A program made the position numbers and the translations under genes. The notes under the pieces were generated by a model. The model ran no database searches. It was not told the origin of the DNA and saw only the letters and a list, made by a program, of their open reading frames with translations. Positions 25,268-34,726 of a DNA stretch of 64,000 bases are shown here, piece by piece (position 1 is the first letter of the stretch; every line of letters begins with the position of its first letter). Source of the stretch: Nitrosopumilaceae archaeon (GTDB taxonomy: Archaea > Thermoproteota > Nitrososphaeria > Nitrososphaerales > Nitrosopumilaceae); NCBI GenBank assembly GCA_022823825.1, contig JAJEHG010000065.1, positions 16,087 through 80,086 of the forward strand. Direction: 5' to 3'.

Positions 25268-27355
25268 GCGGAGGGCCTCCCGGAGCCGGTCTGCATCGCG
25301 TATGGGCAGCGAGCATACAGAATCCCGGCACACGTACGCGCTTGCCTGCCCCTCGTCAAACTCCTTGCCGGCAAAAAACGGGTACTTTAGGACGCCGTCA
25401 AGCTGCTCCCGGCTCCGGATTCCGACTATAATCGAGTCGGGCAGGTATGCGGAGAGCACCATCCTGCACATGCCCGGGTTGGCAGGCGTGTTCAGCAGCG
25501 TGACCTCGCTGGATCCTGCAAGCATCGTAGACATTACGTTGAGCATGTATCCGAACGCAAACGGGTTCTCGGCGCACGCGTGGGCCTGGGAGCGGACTGA
25601 CGCGCTACACGCGTCAAGGAACGGGCGCTCCCCCGTCATGTGGTACAGCCGCAGCAGGACGTGCGCTGCGACGGAGTTTCCGGACGGCACGGAGAGGTCG
25701 TACCGGCTCTGCGGCCTGATTATCAGGCTCTCGTGCATGCGTCCCGTCATGAAAAAGCCCGACGTCTCCTCGTCCCAGAACTCTGAGAGAATCACGCGGC
25801 CCATCCGTATGGCGGACTCCAGATACTCCGCGTCTGGTTCGACCTCAAAGACGTCCAAAAGCGCGCACGCGAGATACGCGTAATCCTCCAGGTATCCGTC
25901 TATCCGGGCCCTGCCGTCCTTGTACGTGCGCAGCAGCCTGCCGTCGCGGAACATCTCGGACCGCATAAAGGACAGGCACTTCTTTGCCGCGTCAAGGTAT
26001 GCCGAGTCGCCGGACGCGCGGTACCCCCTTGCAAGGGCGGAGACGAACAGCGCGTTCCACGACACCAGAATCTTCTGGTCAAGCCCCGGGGGTACGCGGC
26101 CCGCGCGACGCGCCTCCAAGAGTGTCGCGGCAGACCTCTCTAAAGACGCCTGCGCGTCGTACTCGGACATGCCCGTCTTGAACGCGGCAGTCGACAGCGC
26201 TATGTTGTTGCACAGGATGGTGCTGCCCTCCCAGTTGCCGCCGTCCGTCACGTCATAGTACAGGCAGAAGAGATCCGCGTCGCGCGTGCCGGCCCCGAGA
26301 ACCTCCAGAACCTCGCGCTTGGTCCACGTATAGTACCTGCCCTCCACGCCCTCAGAGTCCGCGTCGTACGCAGAGTAAAAGCCGCCCAGGGGCGAGGCCA
26401 TCTCCCGCAGCACAAAGTCAAGCGTCTTTTTCATGACGTCGAGGTAGAACTCCTTCTTGGTCAGCTGGTACGCCTCGGCGTAGTTGACAGGAATGAGCGC
26501 GTTGTCATACAGCATCTTTTCGAAATGGGGGACAAGCCAGCGGGCGTCGGTGGAGTACCGGTGGAATCCGCCCCCTATCTGGTCAAATATTCCCCCGCGC
26601 GCCATCCTGTCAAGCGTCTTTAGCGCAAACTTTGCAAAGGACTCGTGGCCGGTCGACGCGGCGTACCTGAACAGGAACGATACGCATGCGGCGTTTGGAA
26701 ACTTCGGCGCCGAGCCGAACCCCCCGTGCGTATAGTCGCCGTTGTTGTACAGGTTGACGGCGGCCTCGTCCATCGTGGAGCTGTCAAAGCCCAGTTTTCT
26801 GCTCGCGCCCGGCTCCGGCTCGCGCAGGACGGCCCCCGACAGGGAGGCGCCATCCGCCTTTGAGAGGGCGCGCACAAAGTCGTCGGCGCGCGAGCCGACG
26901 TCGTTCTGCCTCTCGGCCCAGGACTGCGCGAGCTGCCTGCAGACGCTCCCAAACCCGGGCCTTCCGTGCGAGTCAAGCGGCGGGTAGTACGTCCCGACGT
27001 GGAACGGCTTCTGGTCCGGAGTCAGAAAGACGCTCAGCGGCCAGCCGCCCTGCCCCGTCGCCATCTGGCACGCCTTTTGGTAAATGTCGTCTATGTCGGG
27101 GCGCTCCTCCCTGTCCACCTTTATGTTTACAAAGTTCGAGTTCATGAACGACGCAATATCCTCGTTCTCAAACGACTCGTGGGCCATCACGTGGCACCAG
27201 TGGCACGAGCTGTACCCGACGCTCAGAAATATCGGCCTGTTCTCGTTTTTGGCCCTGTCGAGGGCCTCGTCGCCCCACGGGTACCAGTCGACGGGGTTTT
27301 CGGCGTGTTGCAAGAGGTACGGGCTGGTCTCCCCTGCAAGCCGGTTCTTGGGCAT
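25247..27355 (-). CDS. YyaL/SSP411-type protein: thioredoxin-like domain plus (alpha/alpha)6-barrel
   Basis: 702 residues. N-terminal DUF255 thioredoxin-like domain is unmistakable: [40 protein letters not shown] (CHWC active-site pair) and [13 protein letters not shown]. The remainder is the glycosidase-like helical barrel ([51 protein letters not shown]). The family is widespread (human SPATA20); its substrate is not established. TATA-like box 26 nt before ATG 27355. Confidence 0.94.
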   Translation of the reverse strand: MPKNRLAGETSPYLLQHAENPVDWYPWGDEALDRAKNENRPIFLSVGYSSCHWCHVMAHESFENEDIASFMNSNFVNIKVDREERPDIDDIYQKACQMATGQGGWPLSVFLTPDQKPFHVGTYYPPLDSHGRPGFGSVCRQLAQSWAERQNDVGSRADDFVRALSKADGASLSGAVLREPEPGASRKLGFDSSTMDEAAVNLYNNGDYTHGGFGSAPKFPNAACVSFLFRYAASTGHESFAKFALKTLDRMARGGIFDQIGGGFHRYSTDARWLVPHFEKMLYDNALIPVNYAEAYQLTKKEFYLDVMKKTLDFVLREMASPLGGFYSAYDADSEGVEGRYYTWTKREVLEVLGAGTRDADLFCLYYDVTDGGNWEGSTILCNNIALSTAAFKTGMSEYDAQASLERSAATLLEARRAGRVPPGLDQKILVSWNALFVSALARGYRASGDSAYLDAAKKCLSFMRSEMFRDGRLLRTYKDGRARIDGYLEDYAYLACALLDVFEVEPDAEYLESAIRMGRVILSEFWDEETSGFFMTGRMHESLIIRPQSRYDLSVPSGNSVAAHVLLRLYHMTGERPFLDACSASVRSQAHACAENPFAFGYMLNVMSTMLAGSSEVTLLNTPANPGMCRMVLSAYLPDSIIVGIRSREQLDGVLKYPFFAGKEFDEGQASAYVCRDSVCSLPIRDADRLREALRLDPSEV

Positions 27356-27376
27356 GTACGTGACGGGGTAGCGTTC

Positions 27377-27384
27377 CTATTTGT
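27377..27384 (-). promoter_or_regulatory. TATA-like box for the YyaL-type gene
   Basis: ACAAATAG on the minus strand, about 26 nt before ATG 27355. Confidence 0.45.
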
Positions 27385-27514
27385 ATGGATCCGCGCGTAG
27401 ACGGTGTCTGGGCCCAGCGCGCCGCCTTCTTTTGCAAGCGATGCCAGACGTATGCAGCCCGTACATGCAAGGCGCCGAGGCCGTCGCACCCCAGGCAAGG
27501 GCCGCACATGCGCG

Positions 27515-27522
27515 CTTTAAAT
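27515..27522 (+). promoter_or_regulatory. TATA-like box for gene 27545
   Basis: CTTTAAAT centred about 27 nt before ATG 27545. Confidence 0.6.
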
Positions 27523-27544
27523 CGGGCGCGAGCAGGCCCACCGC

Positions 27545-27889
27545 ATGCCGGCAAGGGGTCCTGTAAGCGTCACAAGGCAGTGCATATATGCGGCCATTCC
27601 CGTTTTGGACATATATTCGGCATACCACATCAAAAAGCTCAGGCGATACCTGCTTGTCATTCTGTGCACGGTCGTGATCCCCCAAGTTGCAGTCGAGTTT
27701 GCGCTGTTTGACAGCATGCTGGAAATCCAAGAGGCGTTCACCGCCTTTTTGTACCCGGGGTCAGAGAATTTTGTACAGAGTGTTTATGTCATGCTGTGGA
27801 CTGCAGGCGGCATAGCATGGTCAGTCGTGCTCATCAGGCGGTGGTCAATGCGGTGGAACGCCGGCAGGCCGTGGGATCACCACGCGTAA
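27545..27889 (+). CDS. Two-span membrane protein of unknown function
   Basis: 114 residues. Two hydrophobic segments (LLVILCTVVIPQVAVEFALF and VYVMLWTAGGIAWSVVLI) separated by an extracytoplasmic-type loop; the second is followed by RRWSMRW. Starts at ATG 27545 with a clear TATA-like box. Not recognised. Confidence 0.7.
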   Translation: MPARGPVSVTRQCIYAAIPVLDIYSAYHIKKLRRYLLVILCTVVIPQVAVEFALFDSMLEIQEAFTAFLYPGSENFVQSVYVMLWTAGGIAWSVVLIRRWSMRWNAGRPWDHHA

Positions 27890-27991
27890 GAGCTGAGCGG
27901 TCGCGTATGCTCCAAACAATGCGCGCCGCGGCCCCGCCCCCCACGCGCGGTACGGCGCATGCGGCAAGATCCGTCCGGTACGGGCCGCCGG

Positions 27992-28228
27992 CTACCTGTC
28001 CCATATGCCCTTGCCCTCTGTCAGCTCGTATATCCGGACGTTTATCTTTTTGAGCAGCGCGGCCTTGGACTTTGCGGACTTTTTGTCATTTGAATAGTCC
28101 TTGCGCTCTATCATGGCCTGCAGCCGGACAAGCTCGTCAAGCGAGAGCCGGCCAAAGCCGTCCCTTGACTGCGCTATTATGTTGAGCAGCCTGACGCGCT
28201 CCCGGTCCTCGTCTGCGATCCCCGGCAT
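27992..28228 (-). CDS. Small basic helical hypothetical protein
   Basis: 78 residues: MPGIADEDRERVRLLNIIAQ then a Lys-rich helical stretch (DYSNDKKSAKSKAALLKKIN). Soluble, probably a helical hairpin; could bind nucleic acid, but no family was recognised. Own TATA-like box; divergent from the alcohol dehydrogenase. Confidence 0.75.
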   Translation of the reverse strand: MPGIADEDRERVRLLNIIAQSRDGFGRLSLDELVRLQAMIERKDYSNDKKSAKSKAALLKKINVRIYELTEGKGIWDR

Positions 28229-28251
28229 GCCTGTACCTCGGGTGCTTGCGT

Positions 28252-28259
28252 CTTAAAGC
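28252..28259 (-). promoter_or_regulatory. TATA-like box for gene 27992-28228
   Basis: GCTTTAAG on the minus strand, about 27 nt before ATG 28228. Confidence 0.55.
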
Positions 28260-28281
28260 CTTCTGACGCGGGTTGGCGAAT

Positions 28282-28289
28282 CTTAAAAT
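28282..28289 (+). promoter_or_regulatory. TATA-like box for the alcohol dehydrogenase
   Basis: CTTAAAAT about 27 nt before ATG 28313; favours that ATG over the GTG at 28304. Confidence 0.55.
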
Positions 28290-28312
28290 TCCATATTTGA
28301 CACGTGCGTGTG

Positions 28313-29362
28313 ATGTCAGGCGGCGGCAGCGGTACAATGATGAGGGCGATGGTGCTAGACGAGTGCGGCCCCATCGAGAAGGATCCGCTCAGGCTCGCAA
28401 GCATTCCAAGACACAGGATAAGCAGGCCTGACGAGGTCCTCATAAAGATAGAGGCCTGCGGCGTATGCCACTCGCAGCTGCACGGCATAGAGGGGGACTG
28501 GAGGGACATCGGAATACCGCCGGTGCTGCCCACCGTTCCGGGCCACGAGGTAGTCGGCACCATAACAGAGATAGGAAGCGCCGTCACGAAATTCAAGGTA
28601 GGCCAGAGGGCAGGCATAACGCCGCTGCTGGAGGCCTGCAAAAAGTGCCAGTACTGCAGTGAGGGCAAGGAGTACCTGTGCGAATCATCCATTATCACCG
28701 GGGAGTCTACACGCGGCGGATATGCAGAGTACATCACTGCGCCGCAGGACTTTGTAACGCTCGTCCCGGATTCCATGACCCCCGAGTATGCGGCGCCCCT
28801 GTTCTGCGCCGGGATAACCGCATACAAGGCCGTAAAGGCGGCAGGGCCGCGTCCCGGCATGAGGGTCGGAATCTTTGGGATAGGCGGCGTGGGACACATG
28901 GCAGTGCAGTTTGCAAAGGTAGAGGGCTGCAAGGTGTTCGCGTTCTCCAGGACGCGCAGGCACCTAGAGGTGGCAGAGAGGCTTGGCGCCGTCCGCTCCG
29001 TGACGTTCTCAGAGGACAGCAACTTTGCAGACAATATCAAAAAGGAGATCGGGCTGCTTGACGCGGCAGTCGTGTTTGCCCCGTCCGACGCGGCGACCGA
29101 CGCGGCAGTCGATCTGGTCAAGAAGGGGGGCACCATAGTGATTGCAACCGTTGGAAAGAGCCCCAAGTTCCTGGCGTTTGAAGAAAAGACGATCAGGGGC
29201 ACCCTGATAGGATCCACAAAGGACATGGAGGAGGTAGTCAGGATATGCGGCGAGAGTAACCTGGAGGTCGTGTCCCAGGCATACCCGCTTGAGGAGGCAA
29301 ACAGGGTGCTGCGGCTGCTCAAAGAGTCAGAGATTGACGCCCGCGCCGTACTGGTGCCGTGA
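28313..29362 (+). CDS. Zinc-dependent medium-chain alcohol dehydrogenase
   Basis: 349 residues from ATG 28313. Catalytic zinc ligands in ACGVCHSQLHG and the GHEVVG loop; structural zinc cluster CKKCQYCSEGKEYLC; NAD(P)-binding Rossmann motif VGIFGIGGVGHMAVQFAK. Oxidises or reduces alcohols and aldehydes; substrate unknown. The TGA overlaps an ATG (TGATGA) that opens a short frame leading toward the Cys/His-rich mini-gene. Confidence 0.93.
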   Translation: MSGGGSGTMMRAMVLDECGPIEKDPLRLASIPRHRISRPDEVLIKIEACGVCHSQLHGIEGDWRDIGIPPVLPTVPGHEVVGTITEIGSAVTKFKVGQRAGITPLLEACKKCQYCSEGKEYLCESSIITGESTRGGYAEYITAPQDFVTLVPDSMTPEYAAPLFCAGITAYKAVKAAGPRPGMRVGIFGIGGVGHMAVQFAKVEGCKVFAFSRTRRHLEVAERLGAVRSVTFSEDSNFADNIKKEIGLLDAAVVFAPSDAATDAAVDLVKKGGTIVIATVGKSPKFLAFEEKTIRGTLIGSTKDMEEVVRICGESNLEVVSQAYPLEEANRVLRLLKESEIDARAVLVP

Positions 29363-29365
29363 TGA

Positions 29366-29557
29366 CGGAGATCATGCCCTTGGCAAAAAGGAGATGTCGG
29401 CGCTACGAACTGTAAGGGATGCCACCACACGCACGAGGCCCACAAGGACGACGACAGAAGCGACTCGCTTCTGAAGGCAGGCAGTTGCGTTGTCCCTGCA
29501 TGCAGGTGCAAGGAGTACGTCGATCCCATAGGGGAGATAGACGAGGAGCTGGTGTAA
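29366..29557 (+). pseudogene. Cys/His-rich mini-protein ORF without in-frame start (probably frameshifted)
   Basis: An open frame of 63 codons encodes NCKGCHHTHEAHKDDDRSDS, then SCVVPACRCKEYVD and PIGEIDEELV, a compact set of Cys and His ligands that looks like a genuine small metal-binding protein. No ATG, GTG or TTG occurs in frame after the TGA at 29363. ATG 29394 (MSA...) lies in another frame and would read into it if one base were added between about 29400 and 29404. A sequencing error, a decayed gene or unusual initiation would all explain it. Confidence 0.5.
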
Positions 29558-29617
29558 GTTCATATTAACGGCAGAGGTGTGCCGGCTCATGGAAAATGCG
29601 AGGGGCAGAATGAAGTG

Positions 29618-29881
29618 ATGCCGCACGGTAACCACAAGCCCTCAGAGGAGATGCTAAAGGAGATGGACAACACGCTCTCAAGGCTCAACGCCATGGAGAT
29701 AGTTGCCTCAGACGAATTTCAAAAGGATACGATAAAGATAATGAGAATGCTAGTGGAGGGGCAGATGCACTCTGTCAGGGAGTTTGACCACCTCAAAAAG
29801 GCCATGGACATAACGCTGGAGCAGATATTCAAGGTACAGAACCAGGTAAGCGGGCAGGCCTCTGGCACCGGCCAGAGCTGA
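29618..29881 (+). CDS. Small coiled-coil hypothetical protein
   Basis: 87 residues from ATG 29618 (MPHGNHKPSEEMLKEMDNTL); the track's GTG 29579 is less likely. Nearly all helix with heptad character (NTLSRLNAMEIVASDEFQKD, GQMHSVREFDHLKKAMDI). A TATA-like CATATTAA sits near 29562, about 52 nt upstream of this ATG, so a short leader would be needed. Family unknown. Confidence 0.68.
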   Translation: MPHGNHKPSEEMLKEMDNTLSRLNAMEIVASDEFQKDTIKIMRMLVEGQMHSVREFDHLKKAMDITLEQIFKVQNQVSGQASGTGQS

Positions 29882-29903
29882 CCATGTTCAACGCGGGCCG
29901 CTG

Positions 29904-30554
29904 TCAGTCCAAGCGCGTCTCGCTCATGTTGCAGCCGGCGCACCTGTACAGGGAGGAGCCCGGGCCAATCCTCTTTTCCAGATTCATGCCGGAGCCGCAG
30001 CACGGGCATAAGATCGCGTCCCGCGGGGGGCTTGGCTCGGATGGCGCGGGGTTGGCAGGCTTTGTTGGAGGCGGCGGTTCTGCGCCACCGGACGGGGCAG
30101 GCTCGGCCATTTCGGGGCCGGTATTGTCACCGGCGGCATTTTCACCGGCATCGTCACTGGCGATGTCACCGGCGGCATCAGCGGCATCGGTCCGGCGCAC
30201 GTTATAGCTAGGCCCTTGCTCAGGCAGGTCGGCGGCGGGGTTGCACGGCGGTTTATAGCTGCGTATGATGCGCTGCAGTACGGTCCGGCGCCTTTGCGCG
30301 CCAGAGTCCTTCATTGGAAATACGGCCAGGTACAATGCCGAATCAGAGCCCGCCTTCTCAACCCAGCACTTGAACTGCTCGTGCTGTATGAAGAAGGCCT
30401 TGTCGTCGGTATGTTCGCAGTCGCCCGCATGCAATATGTTAAAACGGTCACGGTCCCTCGACAGAACAGCATACAAGAGCTCGCCCATCGGAGGCCCCCA
30501 CTCGGAGAGCGGCACGGGCCCCAGGAATTCGTACTGCAGTATCTGTATGCCCAT
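29904..30554 (-). CDS. Hypothetical protein with C-terminal zinc ribbon
   Basis: 216 residues from ATG 30554 (MGIQILQYEFLGPVPLSEW); GTG 30602 is an alternative. An N-terminal alpha/beta domain of ~105 residues (GELLYAVLSRDRDRFNILHAGDC, QRRRTVLQRIIRSYKPPCN) is followed by an Ala/Asp/Pro-rich linker of ~70 residues and a C-terminal ribbon CPCCGSGM...CAGCNMS. Family not recognised; the ribbon suggests nucleic-acid or protein binding. Confidence 0.72.
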   Translation of the reverse strand: MGIQILQYEFLGPVPLSEWGPPMGELLYAVLSRDRDRFNILHAGDCEHTDDKAFFIQHEQFKCWVEKAGSDSALYLAVFPMKDSGAQRRRTVLQRIIRSYKPPCNPAADLPEQGPSYNVRRTDAADAAGDIASDDAGENAAGDNTGPEMAEPAPSGGAEPPPPTKPANPAPSEPSPPRDAILCPCCGSGMNLEKRIGPGSSLYRCAGCNMSETRLD

Positions 30555-30820
30555 GCCATCAAAAGGGGGCACATGTTTTTCACTGTTTCCTGCGTCGCAC
30601 ACATGCAGAGATTGCCAGAAGTGCCGGACGGGTGTTCGGGGCGTATCCCTGCAAACCGCGCCAATCTACTTTAAGACCCGTCGCCGCATTTGCAAGCTCG
30701 TCGCACACCGTTCAAATTTCACGAGAGCTGGCAGAACCGTCATGTCTCGTCAGTCCCGGCATCCGGGGGGGGAGACTTGAAACAAGATCAGACCGGGGCC
30801 GGCATTATTGGCCTTGAAAG

Positions 30821-30828
30821 GATTAAAT
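30821..30828 (+). promoter_or_regulatory. TATA-like box for gene 30853
   Basis: GATTAAAT about 28 nt before ATG 30853. Confidence 0.55.
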
Positions 30829-30852
30829 TCGAGGATCGGCGGCGCACAGCAG

Positions 30853-31101
30853 ATGAGCAATCCTCACAACCACGCCAAGGTTGGACATGCCATGATCGTA
30901 GTCTCTGCAAGCCTAGCTGCAATCGGCCTCTTGGCGCTCGCAATAGGCTCCGACGTGCTGTTTGCCGACAACATGCAGAGGGACAGCACCATACACTTTA
31001 ACGAATGCAAGGCCAACGACTTTAGGGCCGAGGGATGCGAAAAGTACCACGACAGGATCAACAACGCCATATCGGGCATCTATGTCGACTTGGACGAGTG
31101 A
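30853..31101 (+). CDS. Single-span membrane protein of unknown function
   Basis: 82 residues from ATG 30853. One N-proximal hydrophobic helix (AMIVVSASLAAIGLLALAIG) and a polar C-terminal part with two Cys (FNECKANDFRAEGCEKYHD), likely extracytoplasmic and possibly disulfide-bonded. Start set by the TATA-like box; the track adds 15 residues upstream. Not recognised. Confidence 0.7.
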   Translation: MSNPHNHAKVGHAMIVVSASLAAIGLLALAIGSDVLFADNMQRDSTIHFNECKANDFRAEGCEKYHDRINNAISGIYVDLDE

Positions 31102-31194
31102 GGGGCAGGGGCGCCTACCCGGGCGGCGCTTACGGCATGCATGATCCAGAAAAAAGTACCAACACCCGGGGACGCCAGTTGGACTCAGGGCATC

Positions 31195-31202
31195 CTTTTA
31201 TT
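31195..31202 (+). promoter_or_regulatory. TATA-like box for gene 31231
   Basis: CTTTTATT about 32 nt before ATG 31231. Confidence 0.4.
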
Positions 31203-31230
31203 CCCCCGCTCCCCCGTGCCAAGGACGGGC

Positions 31231-31476
31231 ATGGCGAATAGGGCGACAGGCATTGCCAGAAAGGGGATGACGTACGCGGGGATAGTAATGCTTGTGACGG
31301 GATTTGTATTTCTGCTGCAGGGCGAGGGAACTATCGGGCCGGAATCGTCGTTTATGTATAAGAATCCAGAATGGTATACGAACGGCAAGGCCATAATGCT
31401 GGCAGGCGGCGGGCTGTGCCTTGCCGCAATCTTCATGCGCGGGGCGCGACGGCCAGAAGAGGCAGGGCAGAAATAA
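31231..31476 (+). CDS. Two-span small membrane protein
   Basis: 81 residues from ATG 31231 (MANRATGIARKGM). Two hydrophobic helices (YAGIVMLVTGFVFLLQG and KAIMLAGGGLCLAAIFM) joined by a loop of about 25 residues with aromatic residues. The 30 upstream track residues precede the TATA-like box and are not supported. Not recognised. Confidence 0.7.
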   Translation: MANRATGIARKGMTYAGIVMLVTGFVFLLQGEGTIGPESSFMYKNPEWYTNGKAIMLAGGGLCLAAIFMRGARRPEEAGQK

Positions 31477-31539
31477 GAATGCACGTGCGCGCCGTCCGAT
31501 AGCGGCACAAGTAGCGACAATAGCAACAGCATCCAAAGC

Positions 31540-32982
31540 CTAGAATCCCGCGGATACGGGGTTTGGGGGCTTTATCAGCTCCCGGAGCAGCATTGTTGCA
31601 AAAGAGCCCCGGGCAAGCGAGAACTCCACGGTCTTGGCGTCATCATGCCACGCGTATCCAGAGCACTGTATTACGGCATCCCGGAACCCGCCTTCGCCGC
31701 TTGCCTCCTGCATCTCGTTTAGGAAAAAGGCGCGCGGCTTTACGCCCTCGTCCACGAGTATATCTGACACGTATGGCGCAAACCGCGTCTTTGAGTAGTA
31801 CGAATAGCCGACGATCGGTATCGCCACCGCGTCATTGCGCACGCGTACAAGGCCGCCATGCGCGTCGGCTTCCCGGCCGTTTTTGCCCCCGGATCCCGCC
31901 ACCGCATGCGAGGTTCCGTCATACTTGTGGAGGACACCGTTCCTGTCAAAACAGACGTCGCCGGGTTCGGGATCCAGGAGGCTCTCGCCCGCTGCAATGG
32001 CCGCGCTCAGGGTGCGGTTGAACACATACGACTGGTACGCGCTTACATACAACCTGCGCAGCAGGAGCGGAACGGCACGGAGCGCGCGCAAGGGGTCGCC
32101 GTGCCTGGCCAGTCCCTCCAGCACGGTCTTCTCCGTGTCCATGCCCGGTGGCAGCCGCCGCGCCGACTGCGCGTATAACGCAGGGTCTGCAAGGTTCTCC
32201 CGTATCTCCCTGCGCTCCCGCGTGTCGTACGGCGATGCATACTCCAGTATCAGGCGCACGGCCTCGTCATAGTCACCCCTTGTGACGGCCCCGCCGACCA
32301 TGTGCGTTACGGGGCGCCCCGAGCCGAACCTCTGATATCCGTAAAAGTTTGGGACCGAGTCCGCATACGCCGCAAAGCCGGCCGGATCGGGCGCTGTTGC
32401 CGCTGCCGTGGCATCCCCACCGCTGTTGCCGCTGCCGTGGCCGCTCCAGTCCCCAGATATCCGTATGCGGAACCTGTTTCCAAGCATCTGCTTTTTCGTG
32501 AGCGGCCTCTTTGTATATCCGGCAAATACCAGGCCAAACCTCGAGGCGCTGATGTCGCGGAGCCTCCTGCCCGCGGCCCCGGTCGAGCAGACGTACTGCG
32601 TGGTGGCGGCCGACGCGTCCTTGAGTCCCAGGGGCTTTAGTCTGGCGCCCGTCATCTTGCGTATGGCGCCGAGCGCGTGCGCAGTGTCGATGCCCCTCTT
32701 GCGGAGCGCGTACACCGCGTATCCTCTGCCTCTCGCAGACGCGGCCGCGTCCGCGTTGCTGCTGCCATTGCTGCTGCCATTGCTGCTGCTACTGCTGCCG
32801 TCACCGTCGCCGCCGGCGCCAGAGTCGCGTATCATTCTGAGGGCGGCCGGCGACAATATCTCCGACACTACAAAGTCATCCGGCGTCGCCCGTATGCCAT
32901 ACCCGCGGCCGAGCCCGGGAAACGGCGTGGCATACACGCCCATCCCAATCACTCGATCAATTTCGGGAACTGTGCCGCTCAC
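31540..32982 (-). CDS. truD: tRNA pseudouridine(13) synthase TruD
   Basis: 480 residues from GTG 32982. TruD signatures: YALRKRGIDTAHAL, the catalytic-Asp motif LKPLGLKDASAATTQ, NFYGYQRFGSGRPVTH and a C-terminal catalytic-core segment ending FATMLLRELIKPP. Two low-complexity insertions break conserved regions: GDGDGSSSSSNGSSNGSSN near residue 60 and SGHGSGNSGGDATAAATAPD near residue 185. The GTG start overlaps the stop of the secreted propeller gene (GTGA), implying coupled translation with a functionally unrelated partner. Confidence 0.92.
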   Translation of the reverse strand: MSGTVPEIDRVIGMGVYATPFPGLGRGYGIRATPDDFVVSEILSPAALRMIRDSGAGGDGDGSSSSSNGSSNGSSNADAAASARGRGYAVYALRKRGIDTAHALGAIRKMTGARLKPLGLKDASAATTQYVCSTGAAGRRLRDISASRFGLVFAGYTKRPLTKKQMLGNRFRIRISGDWSGHGSGNSGGDATAAATAPDPAGFAAYADSVPNFYGYQRFGSGRPVTHMVGGAVTRGDYDEAVRLILEYASPYDTRERREIRENLADPALYAQSARRLPPGMDTEKTVLEGLARHGDPLRALRAVPLLLRRLYVSAYQSYVFNRTLSAAIAAGESLLDPEPGDVCFDRNGVLHKYDGTSHAVAGSGGKNGREADAHGGLVRVRNDAVAIPIVGYSYYSKTRFAPYVSDILVDEGVKPRAFFLNEMQEASGEGGFRDAVIQCSGYAWHDDAKTVEFSLARGSFATMLLRELIKPPNPVSAGF

Positions 32983-34706
32983 TGTACAATCACTGTGACG
33001 AACCTACCCACCGACACATCGGGCGCCTGGGCGCCCAAAAGAACCTTGTATATCCCGCTTGGCGCGTCACCGGCGACAGCGATCAGGACCGGGATCCCCG
33101 ACAGGTTTGCATCGTATGCCCGGCCGTCGTAGCCGTCTCCGTCTTGCGCTCCCGCACCGGCCAGCATGGTGGCAAGAACATACGGGCTGCCGGATACCGC
33201 AAACGGCTCGATCTGCGCGGACCGGTCGCCGCTGTCCGCAGCGGGGCCCGTAACGTCAAACGTCACGCTTGCGGTTCCGCCGGGAGGGGCAGCGGTGAAC
33301 TGCGTCGACGGTTCCACGTCAAAGGGCGCCGGAACCGAGGTGTCCACCACCCCTATCTTGTTCTCGGCCCACTCTGTAAACCATATCTTGTCCCCGTGCA
33401 CGTCGAGATCAAAGACCTGCGCAACGCCGCACCTCTCAGATGCCATGCCCCCTGCCGCGTCCGGATCCGCCGCGGACTGTGAGGCGTCACCGCTGTCGGG
33501 GCCACCATAGGCGCCATCGCCGGGCACCGCCCCGCAGTCGGCCCAGTACGGGTTCTTTGACGGCACGTGGTACTCTACAATCCTCTGCAGTATGGGGTCC
33601 AGGACCGAGATGTTGTTTGACGTCTGCGAGTTGAACACCAGGCGCCCCGCATCGTCCGCGGTCATCCAGTACGGGCGCGACAGGGGGGACTTTATCACCC
33701 CGGTCTTGTTTCCGTACGTCGACTCTATTGGCGATGCGGTCACATACTGCGTGAAGAGTCCCATCGCAGGATCATACTCGAATACGGACGACGACGTGGT
33801 GTCCGCAAGCCAGATGCCTCCGTCGCCGGATATCGCAATTCCGTTGGGGGTCTGGACGGTCGGGGGGAGCTCGATCAGGTCCACAAAGTCGATTGGCGGC
33901 AGGTACGCCTGCCCCGTCGTTGCGGCGACGTCCACGTACCTGTCGTGGTCAAACCGGACAAGGTAGCCGTCGCCCCCCGGCATTCCATCCCACGAGGTAT
34001 ACCAGATGTACCCTTCCGCGTCCGGGACAAAGCCGGACGTAACCGTCCCGTCTATCGGCGACGGCGCCACCAGGAACCTGTCAGGCTGGCTGGGATCCAA
34101 GAACACGAGCATGTTTCCATAAAAGTCGTTCACCACGATCCTGGAGCCGTCCACGATCAGCCGCTGCGGCAGCGGATCCGGCACCGCGGCGGGCACGGGG
34201 AGCCGGCCGTACTGCCCGGTTATGGGATGGAACATCCACATAGAGTCCGACGCGTCGTCGGTAAACCAGACCATCCCGTCGGGCGCATGGTCCATCCCCC
34301 ACATCATGGAGACTGCGCCCTCAGGCCAGGAGGGGTTCGGGTACTCGGTAAACGTCTCGGTCTCCAGGTCAAACGTCGCCACCCTGCCCGTGTTGGACTC
34401 GGCAAACCACGGGTTCCCGTCATAGTCCACGGCAATGGCAAGCGGGTTGGTGCACTCGGTCGGGATTGCAAACTCCCGTATGTATGCAGTCGACAGCGGC
34501 GGCAGCCCCGTGCCACAGTACCTGACGCGGTCGGCCTCCTCGTAGTTTGCAGAATAGTCTAGGTCGAGACCCGCTACTGACGGCGCAGGGGATCCCATGC
34601 CACGCTCGTCCGGCTCCACTCCGGGTATGGCAATCACCACAAGTGACGTTATCAGGATCCCCCCAAAAAACACAGTCACGAATATGCCTTTGGCGCGCTG
34701 CTTCAT
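32979..34706 (-). CDS. Secreted virginiamycin B lyase-like beta-propeller protein
   Basis: 575 residues. An N-terminal hydrophobic helix (GIFVTVFFGGILITSLVVIAI) acts as signal or anchor. The body shows repeated propeller blades of the Vgb/SMP-30 type: PLAIAVDYDGNPWFAESNTGRV, DGMVWFTDDASDSMW, PNGIAISGDGGIWLADTTS and DLDVHGDKIWFTEWAENKIG. Streptogramin lyases linearise a cyclic antibiotic, but many homologs have other or unknown roles. A beta-rich C-terminal domain (~140 residues) follows. TATA-like box 24 nt before ATG 34706. Confidence 0.83.
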   Translation of the reverse strand: MKQRAKGIFVTVFFGGILITSLVVIAIPGVEPDERGMGSPAPSVAGLDLDYSANYEEADRVRYCGTGLPPLSTAYIREFAIPTECTNPLAIAVDYDGNPWFAESNTGRVATFDLETETFTEYPNPSWPEGAVSMMWGMDHAPDGMVWFTDDASDSMWMFHPITGQYGRLPVPAAVPDPLPQRLIVDGSRIVVNDFYGNMLVFLDPSQPDRFLVAPSPIDGTVTSGFVPDAEGYIWYTSWDGMPGGDGYLVRFDHDRYVDVAATTGQAYLPPIDFVDLIELPPTVQTPNGIAISGDGGIWLADTTSSSVFEYDPAMGLFTQYVTASPIESTYGNKTGVIKSPLSRPYWMTADDAGRLVFNSQTSNNISVLDPILQRIVEYHVPSKNPYWADCGAVPGDGAYGGPDSGDASQSAADPDAAGGMASERCGVAQVFDLDVHGDKIWFTEWAENKIGVVDTSVPAPFDVEPSTQFTAAPPGGTASVTFDVTGPAADSGDRSAQIEPFAVSGSPYVLATMLAGAGAQDGDGYDGRAYDANLSGIPVLIAVAGDAPSGIYKVLLGAQAPDVSVGRFVTVIVQ

Positions 34707-34726
34707 GCCAGCGGTATCGCGGCACC

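Noticed and set aside
28177-29529. 450-aa minus-strand ORF opposite the alcohol dehydrogenase
   Set aside because: Shadow frame; the dehydrogenase has both zinc sites and the Rossmann motif.
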